Notes: generated from the sequence alone by a model not told the origin. A stretch of DNA of 64,000 bases from an uncultured Sphingomonadaceae bacterium (GCA_947497315.1 CANMFX010000001.1:372001-436000), one strand, 5' to 3'. Positions 16,529 to 26,141 are shown, counted from the first letter of the stretch. Translations and numbers: made by a program.

Positions 16529-17325
16529 GTCCTTTTCGTTCCGTCTATGTTTCCGAGCGCAATGAGATGTGCCGCCTGCGCGCGCGGAATGGCGACCAAG
16601 GCCTCGGCTTCATCGCCGACACTGCCAGACAACAGTTCCGCTGGCGTCGCATCTGCCTTGATCTGACCCGCCTCCATCACCAATATCCGATCGGCAAGAT
16701 AAAGCGCCTCGGCCATATCATGGGTGACGATAATCGTTGTCAGGCCCAGCTTTTCATGCAGCGCTTTATATTGACCAGCCAGGCTGTCCCGGGTCACCGG
16801 ATCCAGCGCGCCAAAGGGTTCATCCATAAGCATCAAGCCCGGCCGCGTTGCCAGCGCCCGGGCGACACCGACCCTTTGCTGTTGTCCGCCACTCAATTGA
16901 TGCGGCATCCGGCCAGCCATTTCCAGAGGGAGTTCGACTAATTCAAGCAATTCGGCGACACGTTCCGCTCTTCCATCCTTCTCTCCCGCCAGCTCAAGCC
17001 CGATCGCAATATTGCGCGAAATCGTCATATGCGGGAAAAGACCAATATTCTGGAAAACATAACCAATCCGGCGGCGCAAAACATGGGGGTCAATTGCCTT
17101 CACATTGTCATCCGCGATCAAAACCTCGCCCGCGGTGGGATCTACCAGCCGGTTGATCATTTTTAACAGAGTGGATTTGCCCGATCCGGATAATCCGACC
17201 AGCGCCACAAAACTGCCCGCTGCGATCTCCAGTGAAATATCGTCCACCGCCGTAACCGCACCATAACTGCGCCTTACTTTTTTCAGGCTGATCGCCGGAC
17301 CGGAGGCAGAAGAGGTTGAAATCAT
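16525..17325 (-). CDS. Osmoprotectant ABC transporter ATP-binding protein
   Basis: ATPase partner of the fused permease/binding protein. It shows Walker A GLSGSGKST, a Q-loop (VFQNIGLFPH), signature LSGGQQQRVGVARAL, Walker B LMLMDEPFGALD, and the H-loop histidine in THD. At about 267 residues it ends soon after the nucleotide-binding domain and lacks the tandem CBS domains that sense ionic strength in OpuA/ProV, so gating must differ. Start is uncertain: ATG 17325 (MISTSS) is used here, with an in-frame GTG at 17334; neither has a clear Shine-Dalgarno site. The stop overlaps the next start by four bases. Confidence 0.92.
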   Translation of the reverse strand: MISTSSASGPAISLKKVRRSYGAVTAVDDISLEIAAGSFVALVGLSGSGKSTLLKMINRLVDPTAGEVLIADDNVKAIDPHVLRRRIGYVFQNIGLFPHMTISRNIAIGLELAGEKDGRAERVAELLELVELPLEMAGRMPHQLSGGQQQRVGVARALATRPGLMLMDEPFGALDPVTRDSLAGQYKALHEKLGLTTIIVTHDMAEALYLADRILVMEAGQIKADATPAELLSGSVGDEAEALVAIPRAQAAHLIALGNIDGTKRT

Positions 17326-17442
17326 TACAGTCACTATTGGCCAGCTTTACTCAATATGTCCAATCGCTCTTGACCTGATCGCCAAAAACCGCTCGAACAA
17401 ACATTAATGTCAATAAGACAAAGATGAGAGGGCGAGAGCAAA

Positions 17443-18276
17443 ATGGCATATCAGAGCGGACAGAAATCAATCTTCATCACCGGCGGCGCGTCAGGACTGG
17501 GCCGCGAAGTCGCTCGCTATTTCGCGGGCAAGGGATGGTATATCGGTATTGCCGATATCAATGATGCCGGGATGGCTGAAACCGCATCGCTGCTTCCCGA
17601 CGGGCAAAGTTCGATTCACCGACTGGATGTCACAGACCGCGCCAACTGGAAATCTGCCGTCGCCGATTTCGGTGAAATTACAGGTGGTAGGATGAACGTA
17701 TTGTTCAACAATGCTGGCATTGGCGAAGGCGGACCAATTCAGGAGATGACCGACGAAGATATCGACCTGATGATCGCAATCAATTTTACCGGCTGTATCA
17801 GCGGCACACGGGCCTGTTTTGAAATGCTGAAGAACACGCCCGACAGCTGTGTGCTCTACACCGCGTCAGCGGCTGGTATATACGGCGTGGCTGACCTCAG
17901 CGTTTACAGCGGAACAAAATTCGCAGTGCGCGGTCTTGCTGAATCGCACGATCTGGAATTCAACAAATATGGCATCAAGTCTCGCTCTTTAATGCCAGGC
18001 TTTGTTGATACCAACATCATCTCGGACGTGGTGGAAGGCACCAATCAAACCGGCAAGGAGCGGCTGGAAGAGAGCGGTGTGCTGGTCAGTCCGGTATCAA
18101 TCATCGGCCCGGCGGCCTGGGAAGCCGTCCATGGCAAAAAGGTCCATACGCCGGTCAACAAAATGGCAAAGCAGCTGGCCTTCGCTGCGCGCTGGATGCC
18201 GGGCCGGCTGCGCAAACAATCCGTCGAGCTCGCGAATCTTGGCAATGTTCTCGCTGGAGCAGAAGATAAAAGCTAG
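17443..18276 (+). CDS. SDR family oxidoreductase
   Basis: A 277-residue short-chain dehydrogenase with TGGASGLG (cofactor glycines), NNAG, and the catalytic YSGTK (Tyr-x-x-x-Lys); the preceding TASAAGIYG carries the catalytic serine. ADIND after the second beta-strand favours NAD. A long C-terminal part ([20 protein letters not shown]) matches the FabG/17-beta-hydroxysteroid-like group common in sphingomonads. GAGAGGG lies upstream of the start. Its stop overlaps the convergent pterin dehydratase gene by four bases. Substrate unknown. Confidence 0.87.
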   Translation: MAYQSGQKSIFITGGASGLGREVARYFAGKGWYIGIADINDAGMAETASLLPDGQSSIHRLDVTDRANWKSAVADFGEITGGRMNVLFNNAGIGEGGPIQEMTDEDIDLMIAINFTGCISGTRACFEMLKNTPDSCVLYTASAAGIYGVADLSVYSGTKFAVRGLAESHDLEFNKYGIKSRSLMPGFVDTNIISDVVEGTNQTGKERLEESGVLVSPVSIIGPAAWEAVHGKKVHTPVNKMAKQLAFAARWMPGRLRKQSVELANLGNVLAGAEDKS

Positions 18277-18569
18277 AGAATGCCCTCAATGGTTTTCGCC
18301 AGATCAATATCGCGCTGAGACAATCCGCCATTTTCACCGGCATCATGCGTGGTCAGTGTGATGTCGACATTATTATAGACATTAAACCACTCGGGATGAT
18401 GATCCATTTTCTCGGCGTGGATTGCCACGCGAGTCATAAAGGCATAGGCTTCGGTGAAATCGGCAAATTTGAACCTGCGGCTTATAGCATCACGTTTGCT
18501 GTCATATTCCCAGCCAGGTAGGGCTGCCAGAGCGGCCTGCCGTTCAGGGTCATTCAGTTGGGCAACCAT
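18273..18569 (-). CDS. phhB: 4a-hydroxytetrahydrobiopterin dehydratase (PCD/DCoH)
   Basis: Pterin-4a-carbinolamine dehydratase regenerates the pterin cofactor of phenylalanine hydroxylase. The 98-residue protein has the family motif with the catalytic histidines, [11 protein letters not shown], followed by [12 protein letters not shown]. No phenylalanine hydroxylase gene is next to it in this window, so it may serve another pterin or molybdopterin function, as suggested for many bacterial PCDs. It is convergent with the upstream SDR gene, overlapping by four bases. Confidence 0.93.
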   Translation of the reverse strand: MVAQLNDPERQAALAALPGWEYDSKRDAISRRFKFADFTEAYAFMTRVAIHAEKMDHHPEWFNVYNNVDITLTTHDAGENGGLSQRDIDLAKTIEGIL

Positions 18570-18623
18570 GTTTCGATACTCCTTGCTTGGCTTTGCCGCC
18601 GTTTCATGGCTTAAGTCTTCCCC

Positions 18624-19262
18624 ATGAACCGAGGGGCGTCAACCAAAATGCGGGAAGAAGGCAGCGATAATCTGTGCGCCAAAGCCCTTTCGTGCGTGCG
18701 CGGCGACAAATTGCTGTTTCGCGATCTGAATTTTACGCTGGAACCCGGACAGGCCGGGCTGGTCACCGGACCCAATGGAGTCGGTAAATCCAGCCTGCTG
18801 CGACTAATTGCGGGATTGCTTGAGCCTTTTTCCGGCACCATCCATGTTCCGACATCGGTTGCAATATGTGACGACCGGATGGCTCTTGATGAAAATCTGC
18901 CCTTACAAGACGCGCTCCGGTTTTGGGCCAGTCTGGATGACAGGCCAGAAGGTGATTGTACTGACGCTATGGCCAAAGCTGACATGGGTCATCTCGCCGA
19001 GGTGCCCATCCGCTATTTCTCGACCGGCCAGCGTCAGCGCGCACGGCTTGCCCGCACTTTTCTGACGGCGGCCGATCTGTGGCTACTGGACGAACCTGCC
19101 AATGGTCTGGATACCGCATCGGTGGAGCTGCTTGGACAAAGCCTGCAAGCCCATTTGAAATACGGCGGTATTATCCTTGCAGCAAGTCATATCACGCTGC
19201 CGATTTCCTTCGACCTTCAGCTTGAACTCACTGCGCTGGAAGAGATGGAGACGCCGCAATGA
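18624..19262 (+). CDS. ccmA: Heme exporter ATP-binding protein CcmA
   Basis: CcmA is the ATPase of the CcmABCD complex that loads heme onto CcmE for cytochrome c maturation. Visible: Walker [10 protein letters not shown], signature-like [15 protein letters not shown], Walker [13 protein letters not shown], and H-loop ASH. About 212 residues, typical for CcmA. The start is uncertain: ATG 18624 has no clear ribosome site, while ATG 18648 has GAGGGG about 11 bases upstream. ccmB follows with a four-base overlap. ccmC, D and E are not in the window. The c-type quinohaemoprotein at 23.8 kb would need this pathway. Confidence 0.9.
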   Translation: MNRGASTKMREEGSDNLCAKALSCVRGDKLLFRDLNFTLEPGQAGLVTGPNGVGKSSLLRLIAGLLEPFSGTIHVPTSVAICDDRMALDENLPLQDALRFWASLDDRPEGDCTDAMAKADMGHLAEVPIRYFSTGQRQRARLARTFLTAADLWLLDEPANGLDTASVELLGQSLQAHLKYGGIILAASHITLPISFDLQLELTALEEMETPQ

Positions 19263-19909
19263 TCGGCGCGCTCAAAACGATGATCTGGCGTGATGTCCGG
19301 CAAAGCTATGCCAGCGGCGGCACTTGGCTACCCGTGATTTTCTATCTCTCGGCGGCGACCCTGTTTCCTTTTGCGGTGGGACCGGACCGGGACTTGCTGC
19401 TCCAGACAGGGGGCGGAATATTATGGATCGCGGCATTGCTCGCGACCCTCCTGCCACTCGACAGGTTGGTGCAGCCGGATCTTGATAGCGGCTTCCATGA
19501 CCAATTGCTCGTACGCGGCATTGCCGACGAGCTCATCGCCTTTGCGCGGCTGATCTCGCATTGGCTGGCTTTTGGGCCGCCATTGCTGTTCGCAGCCTTA
19601 CTGGCCAGTGGTCTAATGGGTCTGGAAGGCCCGCCGCTTGTCACCTTGCTTGCCAGCCTCGCGATTGCCACACCAGCGCTTGCCGGCCTTGCGGTAATGA
19701 TCGCAGCCTTGACCGCTGGTCTGAAAGGCGCAGGGGCCTTAGGCGGATTATTGCTAGTGCCGCTGGCCATTCCGTTGCTGATCTTTGGAGCCGGTAGCCT
19801 GGCCGATCAAAGCGGAAGCGCGCTGCTGTTCCTCAGCGCGGTATCACTGCTGCTGGTCGCGATTACGCCCTTTGCTGCAGGTGCTGCATTAAAAGCAATG
19901 CGGGAATAA
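19259..19909 (+). CDS. ccmB: Heme exporter permease CcmB
   Basis: A 216-residue inner-membrane protein with about six hydrophobic segments and the CcmB N-terminus (MIWRDVRQSYASGG, then FYLSAATLFPFAVGPD). It forms the channel unit of the CcmAB transporter and works with CcmC and CcmD to present heme to CcmE. Start and the ccmA stop share ATGA, so translation is coupled. It converges two bases from the next gene's stop. Confidence 0.93.
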   Translation: MIGALKTMIWRDVRQSYASGGTWLPVIFYLSAATLFPFAVGPDRDLLLQTGGGILWIAALLATLLPLDRLVQPDLDSGFHDQLLVRGIADELIAFARLISHWLAFGPPLLFAALLASGLMGLEGPPLVTLLASLAIATPALAGLAVMIAALTAGLKGAGALGGLLLVPLAIPLLIFGAGSLADQSGSALLFLSAVSLLLVAITPFAAGAALKAMRE

Positions 19910-19911
19910 GC

Positions 19912-20670
19912 TTAAATACCACCGTCGGTAACTTCGTAACCGGCCTCTTCCAGACCGGACTTCAGCGCCGCCGTACAGGTCGCCAGCTCCTCCGCATCGG
20001 TTGAGCGGACTACGAAATTCGCGCCGACAGTACCGTTGCGGAAAAACGGATAGCTGCCAATCTGGCAGCCGTCATGCGCGTTTTCGGCAGCGGTCAGGAC
20101 ATCGGCAATTTCGCTTTCCGGCGCCCACGCCCCTAGTGTTGCGGAGAGCAGCGGCGCGCCGCCTTCCAATGTACCGGTCAATGCATCCAGCATACCGGCT
20201 GTAATATGCGGGACACCAGCCATCAGATACAGATTGTCGACCTTTATTCCGGGTGCGCCGGACATGCGGTTTTCGATCAGTTCCGCCCCATCGGGCACAC
20301 GCGCCATGCGCAGGCGGCCTTCATTAATCCCGCCTTTGTCAGCATAATAGCGTTCCAATATCGCCCGTGCGGTCGGATGGATAATCACATCGACCCCCAA
20401 CGCCTTGGAAATGGCGTCCACCGTGATATCATCATGGGTCGGACCAATACCACCAGTGGTGAACAGATAATCATTGCGCGCCCGCAAGATGTTCACCGCT
20501 TCGGCAATGGCGTCCATATCGTCGGCAATCACCCGTACTTCGCCCAGCCTGATGCCCTGCACGTTCAGCCATTTGGCGATTTGCGCGATATTCTTGTCCT
20601 GCGTGCGGCCGGAGAGAATCTCGTCACCAATGACGATCAGGGCGGCTGTGTAAATGCGGGCTGTGTTCAT
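19912..20670 (-). CDS. CinA/MoaB-like molybdopterin-binding domain protein
   Basis: A 252-residue protein with the molybdopterin-binding fold of CinA N-termini: IVIGDEILSGRTQDKN at the start and TTGGIGPTHDDIT around residue 75, both hallmarks. The C-terminal deamidase domain of full CinA is absent, so this is the COG1058 stand-alone type, which acts as an ADP-ribose or nucleotide pyrophosphatase in some relatives. I start at ATG 20670 (MNTARIY); the frame runs 12 codons further but those lack a ribosome site. Single gene. Confidence 0.88.
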   Translation of the reverse strand: MNTARIYTAALIVIGDEILSGRTQDKNIAQIAKWLNVQGIRLGEVRVIADDMDAIAEAVNILRARNDYLFTTGGIGPTHDDITVDAISKALGVDVIIHPTARAILERYYADKGGINEGRLRMARVPDGAELIENRMSGAPGIKVDNLYLMAGVPHITAGMLDALTGTLEGGAPLLSATLGAWAPESEIADVLTAAENAHDGCQIGSYPFFRNGTVGANFVVRSTDAEELATCTAALKSGLEEAGYEVTDGGI

Positions 20671-20784
20671 GGCCTTTGGATATAGAGCAGTTCGGCAAAT
20701 CATCAACGGCCATTTGCAATTTGGTAAGGTCCGGCAATTAAACTGCGCTGGGGTGCATCAGATCCTCTCCAACGGGAGAATATT

Positions 20785-21447
20785 ATGACCATTCAATTGG
20801 GAAAATTTGATTTTGAGGCGGCATTGCATGATGATGACGCAACTCTCTCCATTTCCCAAAACGGCCCGCGCCTGATCATCGAAGAAAACGACGTACCGCC
20901 GGGCCTGGTCTCGCTAATTGCCGGTTTGACTTTTGCGCTATCGTTCATCGCTTTCGGGCTGTTTGTTATCAGCTGGGAAATGGATGCGGCCAGCGAGCCC
21001 CTGCGCTTGCCCGTTGCCGGCCTTTTTGCGCTGGTCGGTGTCGGTCTGTTGTGGCTGACACTCAGCCGCAAGAACAATATCAGGCGCCTGATCGCAGATA
21101 GCGACACACAGACCATTGAATATGGCAGGATGGTTGCTGGCAAAAATGATGACTGGAATTATCAGGAAAAAGGCGTTTTCGATTATCGTCGTGCCGAAAG
21201 GTTCGATACCGGTTATGTGGATCACACCGCGCCGGGTGCTGAACGCACTCTAACGGGCTTATACGTTAAGGCACCAGACGGACCGCGCGGCGGTTTGCTG
21301 GTGATGGGTGCGCTCTATGAAATCGAAATCGTGATCGATTATATCTACCGGCATATGAGTGATTCCACCCAAGCCGGGAATAAATTCGATAGCAAGGGTA
21401 ACAGTCTGCCACGCAGTTTCGTTCCGCAAAACCGCGATGATCGCTGA
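20785..21447 (+). CDS. Hypothetical membrane protein
   Basis: I do not recognise this 220-residue protein. After about 40 soluble residues come two transmembrane segments (roughly 42-65 and 75-92), followed by a soluble domain of about 120 residues ending in a basic tail. The layout suggests a two-helix hairpin with both ends in the cytoplasm. GGGAG sits upstream of the ATG. It is followed by map but with a 67-base gap and no obvious link. Confidence 0.65.
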   Translation: MTIQLGKFDFEAALHDDDATLSISQNGPRLIIEENDVPPGLVSLIAGLTFALSFIAFGLFVISWEMDAASEPLRLPVAGLFALVGVGLLWLTLSRKNNIRRLIADSDTQTIEYGRMVAGKNDDWNYQEKGVFDYRRAERFDTGYVDHTAPGAERTLTGLYVKAPDGPRGGLLVMGALYEIEIVIDYIYRHMSDSTQAGNKFDSKGNSLPRSFVPQNRDDR

Positions 21448-21514
21448 TCCTCATCCCAAATTTCTCCCAAAAATTCTCATGGTCAAACCTGCCAATTATC
21501 CATATATATGACTT

Positions 21515-22342
21515 ATGACTGACTATCTGACCGTAGAAGATACCACCCCGCAAAGCCGCACCGGCGCGATTAAACTCCACGGGCCGGAAGGCTTTGAGGG
21601 CATGCGCAAGGCTGGCCGGCTGGCCGCTGAAATCCTCGATGGACTGGTGCCGCACGTTGTGCCGGGCGTGACCACTGGCGCGCTTGACGACATGGTCCGT
21701 CAACATGCTTTCCGCGAAGGTGCCGTTCCTGCGACCCTCGGCTATCGCGGTTTTACCCATAGCTGCTGCACCTCGATCAACCATGTCGTGTGCCATGGGA
21801 TTCCGGGCGACAAGAAACTCAAGGAAGGCGATATCGTCAATATTGATGTGACCGTTATCGTCGATGGCTGGCACGGTGACACCAGCCGCATGTTCCTGAT
21901 CGGCAAGGCCCCCGTCAAGGCTGCGCGTCTGGTCCAGACCACTTACGAATGTCTGATGCTCGGCATTGAACAAGCCAGGCCCGGCAACCGCATGGGCGAT
22001 GTCGCGCATGCGATCCAGACCCATGCCGAAGGCAACCGCTATAGCGTCGTCCGTGATTTTTGCGGCCATGGCCTCGGCCAGATGTTCCATGATGCGCCAG
22101 AGGTTGTCCATGCCGGACGTCCCGGTACAGGTCCGGAGCTGCGCCCCGGCATGTTCTTCACAATCGAGCCGATGATCAACATCGGTAAATATGCGGTGAA
22201 GATGCTCGAAGACGGCTGGACCGCCGTCACCCGCGATCGTTCTCTGTCAGCCCAGTTTGAACATAGCATCGGAATTACCGAAACCGGTTGCGAGATATTT
22301 ACCAAGAGCCCTGCTGGTCTGGACTGTCCGCCTTACGGATAA
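21515..22342 (+). CDS. map: Methionine aminopeptidase, type I
   Basis: Removes the initiator methionine from new proteins. The 275-residue enzyme has the pita-bread fold with metal ligands in NIDVTVIVDGWHGDTSRMF (two aspartates), CGHGLGQMFHDAPEVVH (His), FFTIEPM (Glu) and the last Glu in QFEHS. The substrate His is in YRGFTHSCCTSINH. The CCTSINHVVCHG stretch is standard for type I. No clear ribosome site precedes the ATG at 21515; no alternative start fits better. Confidence 0.96.
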   Translation: MTDYLTVEDTTPQSRTGAIKLHGPEGFEGMRKAGRLAAEILDGLVPHVVPGVTTGALDDMVRQHAFREGAVPATLGYRGFTHSCCTSINHVVCHGIPGDKKLKEGDIVNIDVTVIVDGWHGDTSRMFLIGKAPVKAARLVQTTYECLMLGIEQARPGNRMGDVAHAIQTHAEGNRYSVVRDFCGHGLGQMFHDAPEVVHAGRPGTGPELRPGMFFTIEPMINIGKYAVKMLEDGWTAVTRDRSLSAQFEHSIGITETGCEIFTKSPAGLDCPPYG

Positions 22343-22402
22343 GTTAGCGCTTCTGCGCATAGCGTCCATCCTGTTGCGGCCCTAATGCGGAGAGGGGGAC
22401 GC

Positions 22403-23761
22403 ATGAGTGATACGGACGCAGCAGCGGCAATGCCACAGGAACCTGGCAATCGGTATCATGCACTTGATGCGCTGCGCGGTTTTGCATTGCTTGGCATATT
22501 TGTCATCAACATCATCGGGTTTGGTATCGGCATTTCCGACCTGGCCAACCCCATGGCGGCCGGCGGCAGCGATCCTCTCAATTTGGGAATCTGGTATTTC
22601 ACTGCTCTTTTTGTCGAAGGCTCAATGCGGGGCCTCTTCTCCCTCATGTTTGGCGCGAGCATTATCCTGTTCACAGCGCGTGCCATCTATCCAGACGGTC
22701 CTGTCCGCCTCGCCGATCTGCATTACCGCCGATCAATCTGGCTGATTATATTTGGACTCATTCACGGCTTTGTCCTGCTTATGCCAGGCGATATATTATT
22801 CCTCTATGGCGTGACCGCCTTGTTTCTTTTCCCGCTACGGATTTTATCGCCAAAAAAATTGTTGATCACCGCGGGCATCATATTGGTTTTTCTGACTATA
22901 TGGGATGCGCGATCGGAAATGCGGGAACAGGCACTCGGCATGCAGGCGGTGGCGATTGAACAGCTGGAACGACAAGGCAACAGCATCAGCACAGAAAAGC
23001 AGGAATTACTGAAACAGTGGCAGGAGAAAATCGAGGGCAACTGGCCGACAGACAAAGCCCGCAGCGCAGAAATTCGTGCGCGCACAGGCGATATCTCCAC
23101 TTTATATGCAACAAATGCCGAGGCGACAGCGTGGCCATCGCTACTGTTTCTTTTCCACGAAATGCTGGATGTGGGAATGCTCATGCTGATCGGTATGGCC
23201 CTGATGAAATCCGGATGGTTGACCGGTGAAAAAACGATCCTTTCATATTCTTTGATGGCCGCTGGCGGCTATATCGTCGGTCTTTCATTGCGAACATGGC
23301 TGTTGATCGAACGGATCGACGCCAATTATTCTCCCATTGTTACCTGGCCATGGGTGTTTGCCCAGACTTCGCGGGTGGCCCTGACGCTTGGCCATGCCGG
23401 ACTCTTCCTGCTGATCTGGAAGATGATGCGCGACGATTGGATCATGCGCGCCCTTGCGGCAACCGGCCGCATGGCGTTTAGCAACTATATCGGGCAGACT
23501 ATCATATCGAACCTGATATTCACCGGGATCGGATTAGGCCTCTATGGCTCGTTGGAACGTGTAACGGTGTATTTGTTTTTAGCCGTGATTTTTATTTTTC
23601 AGCTCGTTTTGAGCCTTTGGTGGCTTGCGCGATATCGGTTTGGTCCGCTCGAATGGCTTTGGAGGTCTCTGACTTACGGAGAAATCCAGACTATGCGGCC
23701 AGTGCCCCGTGGAACAGCAACTGACAAATCATCCCACACCTCACCCCCGGATCAGCCTTGA
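22403..23761 (+). CDS. DUF418 family membrane protein
   Basis: A 452-residue polytopic inner-membrane protein. The N-terminus RYHALDALRGFALLGIFVINI is the acyltransferase-3/DUF418-like opening, and the C-terminal half carries ATGRMAFSNYIGQTI followed by FQLVLSLWWLARYRFGPLEWLWRSLTYG, the DUF418 signature. Such proteins are poorly understood and may modify or export small molecules or cell-surface components. I start at ATG 22403 (MSDTD) because a purine-rich GAGAGGGGGA precedes it; an ATG six codons earlier overlaps this signal. Confidence 0.87.
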   Translation: MSDTDAAAAMPQEPGNRYHALDALRGFALLGIFVINIIGFGIGISDLANPMAAGGSDPLNLGIWYFTALFVEGSMRGLFSLMFGASIILFTARAIYPDGPVRLADLHYRRSIWLIIFGLIHGFVLLMPGDILFLYGVTALFLFPLRILSPKKLLITAGIILVFLTIWDARSEMREQALGMQAVAIEQLERQGNSISTEKQELLKQWQEKIEGNWPTDKARSAEIRARTGDISTLYATNAEATAWPSLLFLFHEMLDVGMLMLIGMALMKSGWLTGEKTILSYSLMAAGGYIVGLSLRTWLLIERIDANYSPIVTWPWVFAQTSRVALTLGHAGLFLLIWKMMRDDWIMRALAATGRMAFSNYIGQTIISNLIFTGIGLGLYGSLERVTVYLFLAVIFIFQLVLSLWWLARYRFGPLEWLWRSLTYGEIQTMRPVPRGTATDKSSHTSPPDQP

Positions 23762-23775
23762 CCGCAGCGCTTAAA

Positions 23776-23793
23776 TTTAGCTAGTCAGTTAAA
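23776..23793. promoter_or_regulatory. Imperfect palindrome upstream of the PQQ dehydrogenase
   Basis: TTTAGCTAGTCAGTTAAA is a near-palindrome 45 bases before the dehydrogenase start. It matches the perfect palindrome TTTAACTGCTCAGTTAAA at 60890-60907 at 15 of 18 positions, so both may bind the same regulator. Confidence 0.45.
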
Positions 23794-23837
23794 TCAGGTT
23801 GAACCCATGAAGGTTAAACCGGCTCGGGAGAAGTCAG

Positions 23838-25997
23838 ATGCGTCGTTTGGGACTATTTTTCACCACATGCTTGCTGGCCGCTTGCCAAAATCAGGCAGCG
23901 GATGAAGGCAGCCGATCAGCCGCGACAGATGGCGCGGAATGGAGCAATATCGGCTTTAGCGCAAAAGAACAGCGGCACAGTCCCCTTGACCAGATTAATG
24001 ACAGCAATGTCGGCGAGCTCGGCATTGCCTGGTTCAAGGATTTGCCCGATGCCCGCGGGCAAGAAGCCACACCTGTGGTTGTGGATGGCAAGATGTATAT
24101 CTCCACCGCCTGGTCGAAGGTTTTTGCCTATGATGCAAGAACCGGCGAGGAACTATGGTCCTATGATCCCGAGGTGCCCGGCGAAAAGGCCGTCGATGCC
24201 TGCTGCGACGTCGTCAATCGCGGCGTAGCCATTTCTCGCGGCAAACTGTTCTTCGGCACGATTGATGGCCGCCTGATCGCGCTGGATGCCAATACCGGCG
24301 CGAGGTTGTGGGAAAAGCAAACCACCGACAATAGCAAACCCTACACGATTACCGGCGCGCCGCGTGTGGTCAAAAATATGGTGATCATCGGCAATGGCGG
24401 CGCCGAATTTGGCGTGCGCGGTTATCTTACCGCTTATAATGTATCGGACGGCTCGCTGAAATGGCGGTTTTACACGGTTCCCAACCCTGAAGGTAAAGCG
24501 GATGGCGCAGCGAGCGACGAGATTTTCGCCAAGGCCGCCAACAAGACCTGGGGTGACGGAGAATGGAAAGAGTCCGGCGGCGGCGGAACGGTTTGGGACA
24601 GCATCGTCTACGATGAAGAACTCGACCAGCTTTATTTCGGTGTTGGCAATGGCAATCCGTGGAATCACGGACTGCGTTCTGGCGGAGAAGGAGACAACCT
24701 CTTCCTGTCCTCCATTGTGGCGGTAAACCCCGATACCGGCAAATATCTCTGGCATTATCAGGAAACACCTGCAGAGACCTGGGACTATACCGCTACGCAG
24801 CATATCATCATCGCCGAGATTGACTGGCCCAAAGCAACCGAAGACGGCGAAACGACGGCCTTGACGGAAAAGCGGAAGGTGCTGTTCCACGCACCCAAAA
24901 ACGGCTTTTTCTTTGTCATCGACCGTACCAATGGCCGGTTGATGAGCGCGGAGCCGTTTGTCGACAATATCAACTGGGCAGAAGGCTATGATCTGGAAAC
25001 CGGCCGTCCGATCGAAACGCCCGAGGCACGTTTCTATAAAACCGGTAAGCCGTTTGTTTCCATCCCTGGCGCTCTCGGCGCGCATAATTGGCACCCGATG
25101 AGCTATAATCCGAAAAGCGGACTGGTCTATATCCCGGCCCAGCAAATCCCTCAGGGATACGAAGTACCAACGTCTGATCTTGACAAAAAGCGTGAACGAC
25201 TTGGCTTTAACGTTGGCATCGGCTGGGCAATTGGCCAGCTGCCCGATGACAAGGATGTCTACAAGGCGGCCATTGCTGCCACGACCGGCAAGCTTGTTGC
25301 CTTTGACCCAAAAGCGGGCAAAGTCGCCTGGTCGGTGGATTATCCCGCTGCCTGGAATGGCGGCACCATGACGACCGCCGGCAATCTGGTATTTCAAGGC
25401 ACTAGCGTTGGCCTGTTCAAGGCCTTTGCGGCGGATAGCGGAGAAGAGCTTTTGAGCATGGACATGCAGTCCGGCATTGTGGCTGCGCCTTCGACCTACA
25501 TGATAGATGGCGAACAATATGTCGCGTTCCTCACGAGCAAGGGCGGTGCGTTTCCTTTGGTTGCCGGGGTCGCGGGCGGCGCATCGCGCATGGTACCGAA
25601 TATCCCGCGGCTGGTTGTGATGAAACTCGGCGGCAAGGCCGCTCTGCCTGCGTTGCCGGAAAAAGGAGAAGTCGTCTGGGATCCGCCGGAACCAACCGGA
25701 ACGCCGAAACAGGTTGCCGAGGGCAAAGCGCTCTACGGTCGCTTCTGTCTGGTCTGTCATGGTGATAGCGCGGTCGGCAATGGCTTCACGCCTGATCTAC
25801 GCATTTCCGGAACCTTAGCCAGTGAAGAGGCATGGGCCTCGATCATCGCCGGCGGCGCCCTGAAACAGCATGGCATGGTCAGCTTTTCCTCACAGCTGGA
25901 GGCTGGTCAGGTTGAAGCATTGCGTCATTATGTCATTGACCGCTCAAACTGGACCAAGGCCAATGTCGCTGACGTTAGCGCGCCAATTGCGCGATAG
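23838..25997 (+). CDS. PQQ-dependent quinohaemoprotein alcohol dehydrogenase, putative lipoprotein
   Basis: Oxidises alcohols at the periplasmic side using pyrroloquinoline quinone and a fused cytochrome c. Residues about 30-600 form the eight-bladed propeller with repeated tryptophan-docking segments and the adjacent-cysteine pair in ACCDVV that forms the vicinal disulfide. The C-terminal cytochrome has C637-x-x-C640-H641 (FCLVCHGD) and a candidate axial Met near 680. 719 residues is usual for type II quinohaemoproteins. The signal ends in a lipobox (L-A-A-C16), so it may be lipid-anchored rather than soluble, which is less common. GGGAGAAG precedes the ATG. PQQ synthesis genes are not in the window. 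Confidence 0.9.
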   Translation: MRRLGLFFTTCLLAACQNQAADEGSRSAATDGAEWSNIGFSAKEQRHSPLDQINDSNVGELGIAWFKDLPDARGQEATPVVVDGKMYISTAWSKVFAYDARTGEELWSYDPEVPGEKAVDACCDVVNRGVAISRGKLFFGTIDGRLIALDANTGARLWEKQTTDNSKPYTITGAPRVVKNMVIIGNGGAEFGVRGYLTAYNVSDGSLKWRFYTVPNPEGKADGAASDEIFAKAANKTWGDGEWKESGGGGTVWDSIVYDEELDQLYFGVGNGNPWNHGLRSGGEGDNLFLSSIVAVNPDTGKYLWHYQETPAETWDYTATQHIIIAEIDWPKATEDGETTALTEKRKVLFHAPKNGFFFVIDRTNGRLMSAEPFVDNINWAEGYDLETGRPIETPEARFYKTGKPFVSIPGALGAHNWHPMSYNPKSGLVYIPAQQIPQGYEVPTSDLDKKRERLGFNVGIGWAIGQLPDDKDVYKAAIAATTGKLVAFDPKAGKVAWSVDYPAAWNGGTMTTAGNLVFQGTSVGLFKAFAADSGEELLSMDMQSGIVAAPSTYMIDGEQYVAFLTSKGGAFPLVAGVAGGASRMVPNIPRLVVMKLGGKAALPALPEKGEVVWDPPEPTGTPKQVAEGKALYGRFCLVCHGDSAVGNGFTPDLRISGTLASEEAWASIIAGGALKQHGMVSFSSQLEAGQVEALRHYVIDRSNWTKANVADVSAPIAR

Positions 25998-26010
25998 ATA
26001 ATGCGGCCCA

Positions 26011-26035
26011 GCCCTGCCTAATATTTAGGCAGGGC
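26011..26035. terminator. Strong hairpin after the PQQ dehydrogenase
   Basis: GCCCTGCCTAA (26011-26021) and TTAGGCAGGGC (26025-26035) form a perfect 11-bp stem with a three-base loop, 13 bases after the stop. No T-run follows at once, though a T6 tract lies at about 26049, so termination is probable rather than certain. Confidence 0.6.
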
Positions 26036-26125
26036 ACCTCAAAAATGCCCGTTTTTTGGGCGGCATTGAAACTGTCACCGTTTGTCTTTAGCAGATTACC
26101 GGCGATTCTTTTCACGATTCCAATC

Positions 26126-26141
26126 TGGCATGGTAATTGAA
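26126..26141 (+). promoter_or_regulatory. Candidate sigma-54 promoter of glnB-glnA
   Basis: TGGCATGGTAATTGAA matches the sigma-54 consensus TGGCACGNNNNTTGCW at the -24 GG, five-base TGGCA and TTG positions, but has GA instead of GC at -12. It is 80 bases before glnB, a gene often under nitrogen control. Weak, inferred. Confidence 0.3.

Noticed and set aside
24153-25760. A 535-codon open frame antisense to the PQQ dehydrogenase
   Set aside because: Length comes from codon bias of the dehydrogenase; the translated sequence has no recognisable domain.
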